Below, piece by piece: positions 9,501-17,511 of a stretch of 64,000 nt of DNA. Each line of letters begins with the position of its first letter. Positions within the stretch are counted from its first letter, which is position 1. The DNA comes from Stenotrophomonas sp. VV52 (GTDB lineage Bacteria > Pseudomonadota > Gammaproteobacteria > Xanthomonadales > Xanthomonadaceae). The stretch is from positions 62,001-126,000 of the forward strand of contig NZ_PKQQ01000006.1 in the NCBI RefSeq assembly GCF_002893095.1, in the 5' to 3' direction. Under the pieces are notes generated by a model. It ran no database searches. It was not told where the DNA came from and saw only the letters and a list, made by a program, of their open reading frames with translations. Both the position numbers and the translations under genes were made by a program.

Positions 9501-11493
9501 AATACGCACGCGACTTCCTCGATCCGTCTTGCCCGCATGAGAAATCCACCAGGTCAATGAGAACCGGAAGGGGCGTGCCCGCATTGCTCCAATCGACAAC
9601 GATGTTGTCCGGCTTAATATCGCCATGGGCCACGTACCGCCCATGCAGGTTGTCCAACACATCAATCAGCGCAACGATAAAATCGAGCGTTGTGGACGAA
9701 TCATTGAATGCATTCCCTTCCGTGTGCTCTGCGAGGGTTTTACCGGCGATGTACTCTTGGACGATGACGATTGCATCGCCGGTCCAATGGGCATGGAGCA
9801 ACTTGGCCGCACCTTGCGGCGGGGCCTCCACCAACTGCTGCGCATGATCGAGAAATGCCAGGATCCGGCTGCGTTCCTTGACGACATTTCCCAGTGCAGC
9901 CGCCTGCCAAAGTTTGACTAGTCGGTGTTGTCCGACCGCATCAGATCTCCAGATGATCGTCCGCTCATCTTCCTTCAGCAGTTCTGTTTCGGGATAAGCC
10001 TTGAATATGTCTCGTTGAGTCTTGAGCGTCCGGTAACGCTCCAGACCCTCGATCGTGGACCTTTCATCGACCACGGAGGCCAAAGCCGCATTGAAGGCCG
10101 ATAGCATCTCCCCGGCATTGCCGAATCGACTGCCCTGCTCCATGTCCAGGCACTTCTCAAACCACGGATGCAGGTTGGCGAATTCACCGTGAGGGTGGAT
10201 GCCTGGCTTCCATTCCGGCGGCTCGCCTTCCGGAAATGTCCCGAACAGGAGAACATGGATCACGCAGCCCAGAAGGAATACGTCTTTGCGCAGCACGTCC
10301 ACCGGACCACCGAGGATGTCCTCTGGAACGCACGAAGTCGAAAGGAACTGGAAGCGTGATTCGCCCAGCGTTTGCACATCGGGCAGCGAAGCGGCCATCA
10401 AATGCGATAGCCTCACCGTGGTAGGTAACTCTACCCAGATGCTGTGGGTTCCCACGTCCAGATGTGCTGCATTCAAGCCGTGAATCGGCGTGAGCGACGA
10501 CAGCACCTGCCGCGCCAGCTCGATTCTCTCTCCAGCCGTCAGATCGGCCAGTTCTGTTTTGGCGAAGTCGCTCAGCCGCTTCATCCTGCGGCGACGCTCG
10601 AACACTTCCCAATAGGCGACGCCCCGCTCGGGATCTTCCGCCCTGGGTTTGAATATGGTTTCCCCGCATTTTGGGTTGCGATCATCCAGCCAGGCGATCA
10701 CTTTCCGTTCGCGCCCAGCGATTTCGGCCCGCCCTCCTTCTGTCTGGAAGCGAGTGTCGGCCTTGGCAAAATTCCAGCGCCGCAACAGGCCGAATGAATT
10801 GTTGATCCCCGCCTCCTCCACTTCGAACTCGGCATAAACTTCGGTACCGTGCTGGAAGGTGGGACTTTCATTGCGTGCGACGTAGCCACCATAGCGACGC
10901 GTGCCGGGCTGAAAAATACCGCCACTAACGTTGAAGAATCGCTTGAAGCGTTGCATCCATTTGTCGCTGGTAAAGTCCTCGTGCCATACCCCCCCAAAGA
11001 TCTTCACGCGTTCCTGCGTGTTCCTCACGATGCGTATGAAATCATCGACGTGAAAAACAAAGGAAGCCTCGCTGTCAGCAATACGCGAGCGGTCCTTAGT
11101 GTTGGTCAACACCACCGCAGACTGGATCAGCGGAGAACCCAAGGAACTTGCCAGTCCCTCCCTCTTCGACTGATCCGCTAGAAACTTCTTCAGTAGCGGG
11201 AACAGCTCGCGCGTGATTTCAGCAATCTTTGCCACCGGAGACCTGCCGTTATCTCGGTCGCCGTTGAACCAGTTTCCATCCTGACTGCTGATCGGCCCCT
11301 TCCAGTCCTTCAAGTCCACCAGGAGAAGACGGTCCTCGAGGACGAGGATCACGTCGATCTCGCGCATGCCTTTGCCTGGCAGGGACAGATCGAGATTTGT
11401 GAACGCCTGCCAGTTGTCCGGCAACGCCCTCAGCTTTTCCATGCCTGGAATTTCGCGAACGTGGATACCGCGGCCGTTGTTGGAAATCTTCAT
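6565..11493 (-). CDS. NERD - degenerate kinase - Ser/Thr kinase - SF1 helicase fusion (Mokosh MkoA-like)
   Basis: A 1642-residue multidomain protein. Domains in order: a NERD nuclease-related domain (about 30-130; EID at 45-47 and DLK at 60-62); a degenerate kinase-like region (about 230-470; catalytic-loop relic HLDVGTHSIW at 344-353); a protein kinase (about 485-700; HGDIKPDNIVVD at 623-634, metal-binding loop IDLVDFS at 646-652); a linker with an acidic stretch near 846-872; and a C-terminal COG1112/Upf1-type SF1 helicase (Walker A GPPGTGKT 1066-1073, DEAAR 1311-1315, GDHAQLEP 1335-1342, QYRM 1387-1390, TIDSYQGKE 1523-1531, NVALSRA 1567-1573). Kinase plus COG1112 helicase in one chain is the layout described for MkoA of type I Mokosh anti-phage defence; NERD and a second kinase-like module at the N terminus are additional. 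It is the first gene of an operon with the 507-aa gene. Phage defence is inferred. Confidence 0.85.
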   Translation of the reverse strand: MKISNNGRGIHVREIPGMEKLRALPDNWQAFTNLDLSLPGKGMREIDVILVLEDRLLLVDLKDWKGPISSQDGNWFNGDRDNGRSPVAKIAEITRELFPLLKKFLADQSKREGLASSLGSPLIQSAVVLTNTKDRSRIADSEASFVFHVDDFIRIVRNTQERVKIFGGVWHEDFTSDKWMQRFKRFFNVSGGIFQPGTRRYGGYVARNESPTFQHGTEVYAEFEVEEAGINNSFGLLRRWNFAKADTRFQTEGGRAEIAGRERKVIAWLDDRNPKCGETIFKPRAEDPERGVAYWEVFERRRRMKRLSDFAKTELADLTAGERIELARQVLSSLTPIHGLNAAHLDVGTHSIWVELPTTVRLSHLMAASLPDVQTLGESRFQFLSTSCVPEDILGGPVDVLRKDVFLLGCVIHVLLFGTFPEGEPPEWKPGIHPHGEFANLHPWFEKCLDMEQGSRFGNAGEMLSAFNAALASVVDERSTIEGLERYRTLKTQRDIFKAYPETELLKEDERTIIWRSDAVGQHRLVKLWQAAALGNVVKERSRILAFLDHAQQLVEAPPQGAAKLLHAHWTGDAIVIVQEYIAGKTLAEHTEGNAFNDSSTTLDFIVALIDVLDNLHGRYVAHGDIKPDNIVVDWSNAGTPLPVLIDLVDFSCGQDGSRKSRAYSPASGGRFERDRFAVTKIAEELLARVDISDDAARRIARSIEECRMGPPSNGTLLPLREAIERAKNSQSDEALATYIVSIIRAETGPMLSDEGQYWIAKSDKRIRILGAVEELSIELSNDGVPTRAWRNSLDQAQSQRLSRQKKCSFRGSIVIESGFSRLDSISTILQLPEVATALAAPSSSQESEEELEMSQVASIEAKEDELVEREQAEQATTPRLVDVPLLWERSIKIEGELKTEVLALGDSTYRAQARLHVVPIQLAMGDMDFDRKDVVAVEKLDSKGGWRKIGTLDVQKSSADALGIHGYTDGSRGSIVRDGDRLRFQSRLENSSWQRREEATARILKGHAVAQGLLDAFNPVSGKSPGKVDAEVDKTFVVENYNLNSTQVDAFQGILEHRPLGLLQGPPGTGKTHFIGALVHYALTHGLARNVLVASQSHEAVNNAAEAVLNLFGKDRDTLSMIRVGAEGQVSESLRPYHVATVEKAYKDSFVATRDMRMEAVANYLGLGRCECDVVLYYEETIRPILARISELAEAENESSRINSLKGTLEQCLLDRGIDCDLMDVEASEVEQMVSPLYFSKLPSDQAHRIERLRHVVELGRDIVGTVSTWQRSYETFLAGTRQVVTGTCVGLGRSSLGLTKTAFDLVIVDEAARCTPSELAVPIQAGKWIVLVGDHAQLEPLHSSDVVDALTEELKLSVSEVVRSDFERVFESAYGKQAGYTLKKQYRMLPPIGRLVSNAFYDRALQHGRTSSRIPVNVLPPELSMPLAWACTDSMGVAAYQKRGEVRPGSLQNAAEADVIVSLLKRWSEHEPFLSWLRSLPDGSQAIGVICAYAAQLDLVRRKLQSESLPEAFRRTIKVDTIDSYQGKENLVVMLSLVRNNADGAKDHGTATINPGFMAKKNRVNVALSRAMDRLLIVGAKAGWRDGSPLGRISTGFDEEIKAGEAVLLDAAELVSSPKAGQKKGKNTPDSFKAQNGRVA

Positions 11494-11645
11494 TCAGCCT
11501 TCCCTTCACCCTCAATAAGATTCGCATGGACTAGCAGAGCTTCATGAAAACCCGTTGTCCGCTAATTGCTTCCCGCCGATAGCAGACATCGCCGAGCCAA
11601 GTAACACCTGGCTGAAGTCGTGCCGCGCGATCGACAGCGCGGCGT

Positions 11646-12209
11646 CTATTTCGACTCGAAAACCACGACGCGACCGCTAGGATTTCGAGACAAATGCTCC
11701 GCCTCCTCACGCTCGAATTTCAGTCGCCAGCTAGGCATCGCAAACATGTCGTCATCCGAAACGGACTGCAGCAGGTCCTGCAGCGCCCGGGTATGCGGCA
11801 TCAAGTCGGCCCACGTGCGTTCCATCAGCACCTGTGCGTCCTCCGACCCTTGGTCGTCCGCACAGTCCATTGGTCGAAGGTCAGAGACATCGTCATTCAA
11901 CGCACTGACGATGTCGTCGTGTATGAGGGCGTCCAGTTCGTCCGCCGAGAGTTCGCCTACGACATATCGGCGAAGCACTAGTTCGCATTCATCCAAGATT
12001 CCATCAAGCCCTTCGATCGAATCAACCAGCGACGCGAAAGTCGGCAACCCTTGGAATTGATCGTGGCGTTCCTTGAGGAGGTGCCTGAGCAGCCTTACCA
12101 CGCCGATCCGGCTGCGCACGAAGCCGAAGTTGTCTTCTTTCGACAACTCGTCGAGGCCTAACCGCAGCAGCTTGTTGGGCTTGCTGCACACGAAGTTACT
12201 GGTCGCCAT
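11646..12209 (-). CDS. Hypothetical acidic protein
   Basis: The 187-residue soluble protein is not recognised. It is strongly acidic and mostly helical, with stretches such as LSADELDALIHDDIVSALNDD and no catalytic motif I can name. The ATG at 12209 was preferred over a TTG four codons upstream; AAGGA lies just ahead of it. It lies about 150 bp upstream of the NERD-kinase-helicase gene on the same strand, so it could be the first gene of that operon. It is also divergent from the 551-aa/PLD operon across 97 bp, so it could be a small regulator or adaptor of either. No function is assigned. Confidence 0.6.
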   Translation of the reverse strand: MATSNFVCSKPNKLLRLGLDELSKEDNFGFVRSRIGVVRLLRHLLKERHDQFQGLPTFASLVDSIEGLDGILDECELVLRRYVVGELSADELDALIHDDIVSALNDDVSDLRPMDCADDQGSEDAQVLMERTWADLMPHTRALQDLLQSVSDDDMFAMPSWRLKFEREEAEHLSRNPSGRVVVFESK

Positions 12210-12306
12210 ATCCTTCCCCAAAGGTTGCCGCTCCTAAGATACCATAAGGCAAACAGGGGCCGGCACGGCGGCCAACAAACGCCTGAACACGCCGGAAAGG
12301 GGGCAA

Positions 12307-13962
12307 ATGGGTATCCACATTGGCTGGCTTGCGCCACCCGTCGCCATCGGCGGCGTCGATCACCTCGGCACGCAGTCGCCGTGCCAGCTCGTGTACGCAC
12401 AGCTGGTTCCGGGAATTACCAACGTCACCGACCGCGCAAGGTATTACTCGCTGTATCCGTGGGTGATCTGGTCGTTCGACCAGCGTCACCCCAAGGTGGA
12501 CCGGGAGCAATTCGTGAACGCTTTCCGGCGCGCCGATTTTCTCCTGACGCTTATCGCCGAGCGGCATGCGCGCGAGTTGGAAGAACCGGATTTCCTGCAC
12601 GGCGCCGGTATGGCGGGCCGAACGCAATTGACGGCCGCCATGGCAAGTCTCGCTGCGGACGGCGCCATCGACCTCGACAAGTTTGCCACTCGTGCGGAGG
12701 TCCCCACTCGTTACTTCAAGCAGACCCTCGGCGGCCTTGGCCAGTATTATGTCGGCACCCTCGCCGAGCTGCGCCTGCTGGATACCAGGCTCCATGATTG
12801 GGTCCGTTACTCGGACGAGCTCGGCGAACCGCTCGCGCGCGCGGTCGATGGCGTTGTGCCCTCCGATCGTTTCTGGAAGGTAGTGGCCGCCGGCCGGGTC
12901 GTCGCCAAGGACCTCGATGCCCTCGCGGCGTTTTGTCCCTGCGGCCTCCATGCAGGAACGCAAGAGTACGCATTGCTGGAAACCCTTTTCCTCGCCGAAG
13001 GCGAACACTACGAGGCAACCGGCCAGCAGCGGCGTCTGTCATTGGCGCTGCTGCTGCACCTCGCCGAAGCGCTGTCGGGATCGGAGGCGCCGTTCGACGT
13101 CACTATGTTCCGAGGCGTCATGTATTCGGGCCACTTACCTGACGGCCAGGATTGGCACCTTCCGGTGTCGCTGCAGGCAACCCGGGCGCGCTGGGGCATT
13201 TACCAATCGAACGAACTCCTGTCGGTGGCGTTCCTCAGTTTGTTCGCTTCGACTCTGGACTTGCTCGCGGAGCATCAAGTGAGCGGCGAGACGACGTTTC
13301 CAACCATCGAAACGCTCGCCGCGCATTTGGCTGACGGCGCACTCGGCGACGCCGTGGAGAAGTTTTGCAGGACGCCCCTCTTCAGTGACTTCCTCGCGCA
13401 ACTGTCGAGCTCTGCACCATCGCTTGGCGACTGGATGCACACCGATCACGAGCATCAGCTCTGCGAACACCTTCTTGGAACGTCGCGCCAAGGGCACAGC
13501 AACGCGGCGCTCGTGGTTCACGCGTTCCACGTAATCGGCCTCCTCGCTACCCGCACGGACGAACATCGACCGGCCTACGAAGGCATTGCGCTGATGCACG
13601 AGGAGCTCCAGCGCTATCCCATTAATCTCGAAAGCTTCCGCTTGCGCTTGGCCAAGTGGCGCGGGTCCAGCGTCCGAGACGTGCTGCGGGACATCACGCA
13701 ATGGTGTCTAACGACACATCTCTCCGTCGCGCTCCGCAAGCTGCACGAAACAGGTCGGTCCACGTTCCGATTTCGCCCGGGCGAGCTCGGCGTCGAGATC
13801 GTCGATGCAACACCGCTCCCCACGCGCACTACGCCCCGCTTCAACCAGTCAATGCAAGTGCTGATCGACTTGGGGGCGTTGCGTCCGAAAGGAGAAGGTC
13901 GCCACGAGGCAGTCGTCGTGACTGAAATTGGCCAAGCCTGGATGGCGCGCCATGGCGACTGA
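12307..13962 (+). CDS. Unknown 551-aa protein encoded with a PLD nuclease
   Basis: The N-terminal ~55 residues (...LVPGITNVTDRARYYSLYPWVIWSF) resemble the opening of DUF6361-type proteins, in which a similar TxRARYFxxxPW motif occurs. Full membership is not certain. The rest is predicted helical and soluble, without a nuclease or ATPase motif I can identify. A strong ribosome site (GGAAAGGGGG, 12294-12303) precedes the ATG. The stop codon overlaps the start of the PLD gene by 11 bp, so the two products are probably made in a fixed ratio and work together. The gene diverges from the 187-aa gene. A role as sensor or adaptor of a PLD effector is inferred from arrangement only. Confidence 0.8.
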   Translation: MGIHIGWLAPPVAIGGVDHLGTQSPCQLVYAQLVPGITNVTDRARYYSLYPWVIWSFDQRHPKVDREQFVNAFRRADFLLTLIAERHARELEEPDFLHGAGMAGRTQLTAAMASLAADGAIDLDKFATRAEVPTRYFKQTLGGLGQYYVGTLAELRLLDTRLHDWVRYSDELGEPLARAVDGVVPSDRFWKVVAAGRVVAKDLDALAAFCPCGLHAGTQEYALLETLFLAEGEHYEATGQQRRLSLALLLHLAEALSGSEAPFDVTMFRGVMYSGHLPDGQDWHLPVSLQATRARWGIYQSNELLSVAFLSLFASTLDLLAEHQVSGETTFPTIETLAAHLADGALGDAVEKFCRTPLFSDFLAQLSSSAPSLGDWMHTDHEHQLCEHLLGTSRQGHSNAALVVHAFHVIGLLATRTDEHRPAYEGIALMHEELQRYPINLESFRLRLAKWRGSSVRDVLRDITQWCLTTHLSVALRKLHETGRSTFRFRPGELGVEIVDATPLPTRTTPRFNQSMQVLIDLGALRPKGEGRHEAVVVTEIGQAWMARHGD

Positions 13963-16468
13963 GCGCATATCGATTCTCGACGCAATCAAGGCCGGCGATG
14001 TCAACGCCTCCTTGTTCACCACGTTCAACGCGAATCTCAAGTTCTATGAGGATTTAATTCTCCGTCGGCTGACCGCGGCGGGATCTCGCAACAACGTGGT
14101 GGTCATGGACCAAAAGCAGTGCGCGCTCGCGTGCGCCAGCGCGGCGACCCGGCCTAGCCTCGCGGGTGTCGGATACACCTTGGTGCCGGTGTCCGTGAGC
14201 GGTGCATTTCATCCAAAAATCTGCATGCTCGCCGGCAAGCAACGCGCCAGCCTCTTCATCGGCAGCCAAAACCTGACAATCTCGGGTTTCGGTTACAACC
14301 GCGAAGTTTCGTCGTTCCATCGCATCTCGGGACTTCCGGGTTCTCCTGCGCGCCGTGCGCTTACGCAAGCTTGGGGGACGGTGCGCCAGTGGCTCGGTAG
14401 GACCGATCTCCCGTCCGCCTTGCTCGAATCGGCTTACAAGCTCGACCAGGCATTCGGCGTGCATCTTTCCGATGCGCCGGAGGGAGACGCCACCCTGCTA
14501 GCGCAGGATGCAGGCTCGGCGGGATTGTTGGACCAACTAGCTGCTATGGCACCCGCGCAAGTCAAAGACATCGCCCTCATCGGGGCGTTCTTCGACACAG
14601 AAGGCCGATTCATTTCCGAGTTACTGCGTCGCTGGCCGTCGGCTCGCATCGTGATCGGCGTCGAGCCTGGCACCGTGTGCTTGTCGCGGCTTCCGGAGGA
14701 CGAGCGTCTCAAGGTAGTCGACGCTGGGGATCTCGGCCGAGCCGGCCATGACGGATATCTGCATGCCAAGGCCGTGTACTTCGAGGGTATCGGAGGGGAC
14801 GCCTTGTTCGCTTGCGGCAGCGCCAACCCGAGCGCACCTGCGTGGATGAGTAGCGGTGTGATCGTAAACACCGAAGCCATGGTCGTACGCACCGACGACG
14901 ACGCAAGGAAGTGCGCATCCGAGATAGGCATGGATCGACTTCCGTCCATTCGTCCGCTGCCGAAGAAGGTGCTGTTCGACATCATGACGCGCTCGCGCGC
15001 GGAATTCGACGAGCCTCGGAGCCAAGCCACACCGGTGTTCATTGCAATCGCGGACCACGCGAACCAGACGATCTCGGTTGACGCATCGCGCCTTCCCGCC
15101 TTCGACCGGGTCGACGCTTGTGACGACGCGGACCGGCCCCTGATCGCCGGGCTAGGCTGGACGGTGCCGGGCACACTGCGCGTAGAACGGGATTTTCTGC
15201 AAATTCGCTCATTGGTCCTACATCAGGGCGATTCGCCGATTGCACGCGTTCTCGTGCACCACCCCCAGGTGATCGATCGTCAGATCAAGCGGGCGGGCCA
15301 AGACCCCACGATTGAACTTCTACGTGCTCTCGGCTCGGACATCGAAGATATCTCCCGCGTCCTCCCGGCGCTGGAGCGTGTCATCTTCGCCGACGGCGTG
15401 GCCAATGTGCTACGCGTTCCTGCGCGCCGAAATGACGGGCAAACGCATGAGGAAGCAATCGCCGGACCGGAGACGTTGCGCGTTCCGCTCGCGGCCGTTG
15501 GTAGGAAGCCCGCGCCTTCTCTGTTTGCGGCATCGCATGACCTAGCCTACCTCATCGAGATTCTGACCAGGAACATCGATGTTGGAGCAGCCCCCGCCGC
15601 GCCTGGCCTGAATCGCTCCGGCCGCTCGGAGGAAGAGCAGATTGGTCAGGACGATGAAGAAGACCTCCTGCCTACCCCGGATGTACGCCAGCCTGTCGAT
15701 GCCGACATCGGTGATGCTGTGTGTCGTCGTGTCGGAAAACTGTGCCGGCGCATGTCACGAGCCCTGAAGGCGGCACCGCATACGCAGCAGGCCGCGGCAG
15801 GCCTGGTCGTACAACTAGTCGCGGTCCTCGCCCTGCTGCAGGAGTTGTCGAAGCTGGAGCTAACAGATCGCTGGCGCGTTCCCCACATCGATCTGTTTTG
15901 GGTCGAGGATCTCGAGGGGTTGGTCGATACGGCCCTGGATCGCCTCTTCGTATCCGAGGAAGGCGTCGAGCTGCTCTGCGACGAAGAAGCGCCGGAAGAG
16001 GTCATCCACCTCGTTGGCTTGATGCTCTGGGCCGCGTGGTTACTCGACTACGAGTGGTGGTCACCGCAGCGACGCAGGCTAGACACCAGCGAGCAAGAAG
16101 AACGAGCGTCGCTCAACGCGCGGCTGGTCGGCCTGTTGACCATGGCCGGCGAGCACGACATCTGGGGCGAGGTGCGATTGCACATCGAGCGCGGCATGGC
16201 GCGCGATCTGCTAACGCTGAGCAACGCCGTGCAGTGGTTCGAGCGACATCTCGGCATTTCGAAAGCGCTCGTTGCGTTGGGCCCGTCGCTTCCGGAAGTC
16301 GACAGAATCCGCGAGCAGATAGCCGCGGGCGACGTAGTTGACGTGCCCGACGTCATCGATCGATTGCTCGTAGCGATCAGCACTGATGGCAACTACGTGC
16401 ACGTCGGATCCGGTGGCCAGGGTCGCAGTTTTACTGCTAACCGCGTGCGGTTGCGGGCACGTGTGTGA
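13952..16468 (+). CDS. Phospholipase-D-family nuclease-like protein with large C-terminal domain
   Basis: Residues 1 to about 310 carry two PLD half-sites: HPK at 87-89 with GSQN at 104-107, and HAK at 271-273 with GSAN at 289-292. This is the paired H-x-K...G-S-x-N arrangement of PLD-superfamily nucleases and phosphodiesterases, and both halves look intact. The remaining ~500 residues are an unrecognised region with an acidic linker (EEEQIGQDDEEDLL) and a helical C terminus. No signal peptide is present, which favours an intracellular nuclease over a lipase. The ATG at 13952 overlaps the upstream gene; a TTG at 13928 is less likely. In this island, the simplest reading is the nuclease effector of a two-gene defence operon. 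Confidence 0.85.
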   Translation: MATERISILDAIKAGDVNASLFTTFNANLKFYEDLILRRLTAAGSRNNVVVMDQKQCALACASAATRPSLAGVGYTLVPVSVSGAFHPKICMLAGKQRASLFIGSQNLTISGFGYNREVSSFHRISGLPGSPARRALTQAWGTVRQWLGRTDLPSALLESAYKLDQAFGVHLSDAPEGDATLLAQDAGSAGLLDQLAAMAPAQVKDIALIGAFFDTEGRFISELLRRWPSARIVIGVEPGTVCLSRLPEDERLKVVDAGDLGRAGHDGYLHAKAVYFEGIGGDALFACGSANPSAPAWMSSGVIVNTEAMVVRTDDDARKCASEIGMDRLPSIRPLPKKVLFDIMTRSRAEFDEPRSQATPVFIAIADHANQTISVDASRLPAFDRVDACDDADRPLIAGLGWTVPGTLRVERDFLQIRSLVLHQGDSPIARVLVHHPQVIDRQIKRAGQDPTIELLRALGSDIEDISRVLPALERVIFADGVANVLRVPARRNDGQTHEEAIAGPETLRVPLAAVGRKPAPSLFAASHDLAYLIEILTRNIDVGAAPAAPGLNRSGRSEEEQIGQDDEEDLLPTPDVRQPVDADIGDAVCRRVGKLCRRMSRALKAAPHTQQAAAGLVVQLVAVLALLQELSKLELTDRWRVPHIDLFWVEDLEGLVDTALDRLFVSEEGVELLCDEEAPEEVIHLVGLMLWAAWLLDYEWWSPQRRRLDTSEQEERASLNARLVGLLTMAGEHDIWGEVRLHIERGMARDLLTLSNAVQWFERHLGISKALVALGPSLPEVDRIREQIAAGDVVDVPDVIDRLLVAISTDGNYVHVGSGGQGRSFTANRVRLRARV

Positions 16469-16634
16469 CGCAGGGATGTGGCGCTATTGGGGAACAGGCA
16501 TGTGAGCGGATTAGCGGTAAATTAATCCCGATTAGACAACAGCAACAGATCGCGAGATGCCCGTGACTGCAACCGGCCACAAGGGAGTCTCCCTCCTGAC
16601 CCAGACAGGGTCAACGGAAATCCGCCGAACCGAA
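16469..16634. other. Convergent intergenic region
   Basis: A 166-bp gap separates the PLD gene from a helicase remnant. GC drops visibly here. A short plus-strand frame crosses it but has no supporting features. Confidence 0.4.
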
Positions 16635-17511
16635 CTAATTATTGCTTCGAGCAATAATTTCCAACCAATCGCAATCCGGACCAACGTCTCGCGTTACATC
16701 GCGTATCGCATTCGTAATCCAGTGTCCATCGTCTTCAATGTAGAGGACAAGGTGATCTATTGCCCTACTTACAGGAATCATCGCCCAAGACGCAGCATGA
16801 CGCCTGGCAGCTTGTTCGTCTGACACGTACAGGTCCTTCGCTCCTCCCCCCGGATCGAATCTCTTCTCCTTCTGATCGAGCAGACGATCAAACGAAGTAC
16901 AAATCACGTTCCACCCCTCAAGCCCGCGACAAGAATCATAGGTCACGACCCTTACCTGACTCACATCACTTGAAAACGTAGATCGATTCTCACGATCAGT
17001 GCCGTCCCAGTATTCGTGACCACTTCCAGCGATTACCTCTAAGACCGTACGCGTCGTGCCTGCCGTGTCCGACGTATAGGGCGCACATATCAGCGAATCT
17101 ATTGACAGATTGACTCCGTCACTGAACCTTGTGACGAGATCCACCAGCGCTTCGCGGACCGCGTAGAAGCTTCCGATAAGAGCCGTAACACGACCTCCGT
17201 GTGTTTCGCCGGTAGCTCGCAGGTTCCAGTCGTCAATTCCGATTTTTTGGTCAAGCATCGCTGCAAACGTTGCCAGCGAAGCCTTAAGCCGCAGACTCTG
17301 ACGAAGCGGAACCACTTGATGAGGAACACCCTTAAGTCTCGCTGTCCACTCCGTTTGTCGATTCGACCTGACGAGCTGATCAACCCCGTCCGCAACAATG
17401 CATCGTTGCGGACCAAACAGCTTACAGACTGTGTCCCGTTCTAGCTCCGGCCAGTCTTGTGCCTCATCGATAAGGACGTAGTCGTAGTGTGGGACCTCTT
17501 TCTCGCCCAAC
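16635..17511 (-). pseudogene. UvrD/Rep-like SF1 helicase, N-terminal half lost
   Basis: The surviving ~290 codons start at the Walker B region (YVLIDEAQDW) and run through later helicase motifs (LRQSLRL, VVTYDSCRGLEGWNV, PVSRAIDHL) to a normal stop. The Walker A motif and everything upstream are missing: at 17511 the frame runs into the terminal repeat of an IS3-family element. The open frame continues to a GTG at 17537 inside that repeat, so a short product is conceivable but would have no ATPase P-loop. The missing half is not found beyond the IS. Complete proteins of this kind are DNA helicases often seen in defence and mobile-element contexts. Confidence 0.75.
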
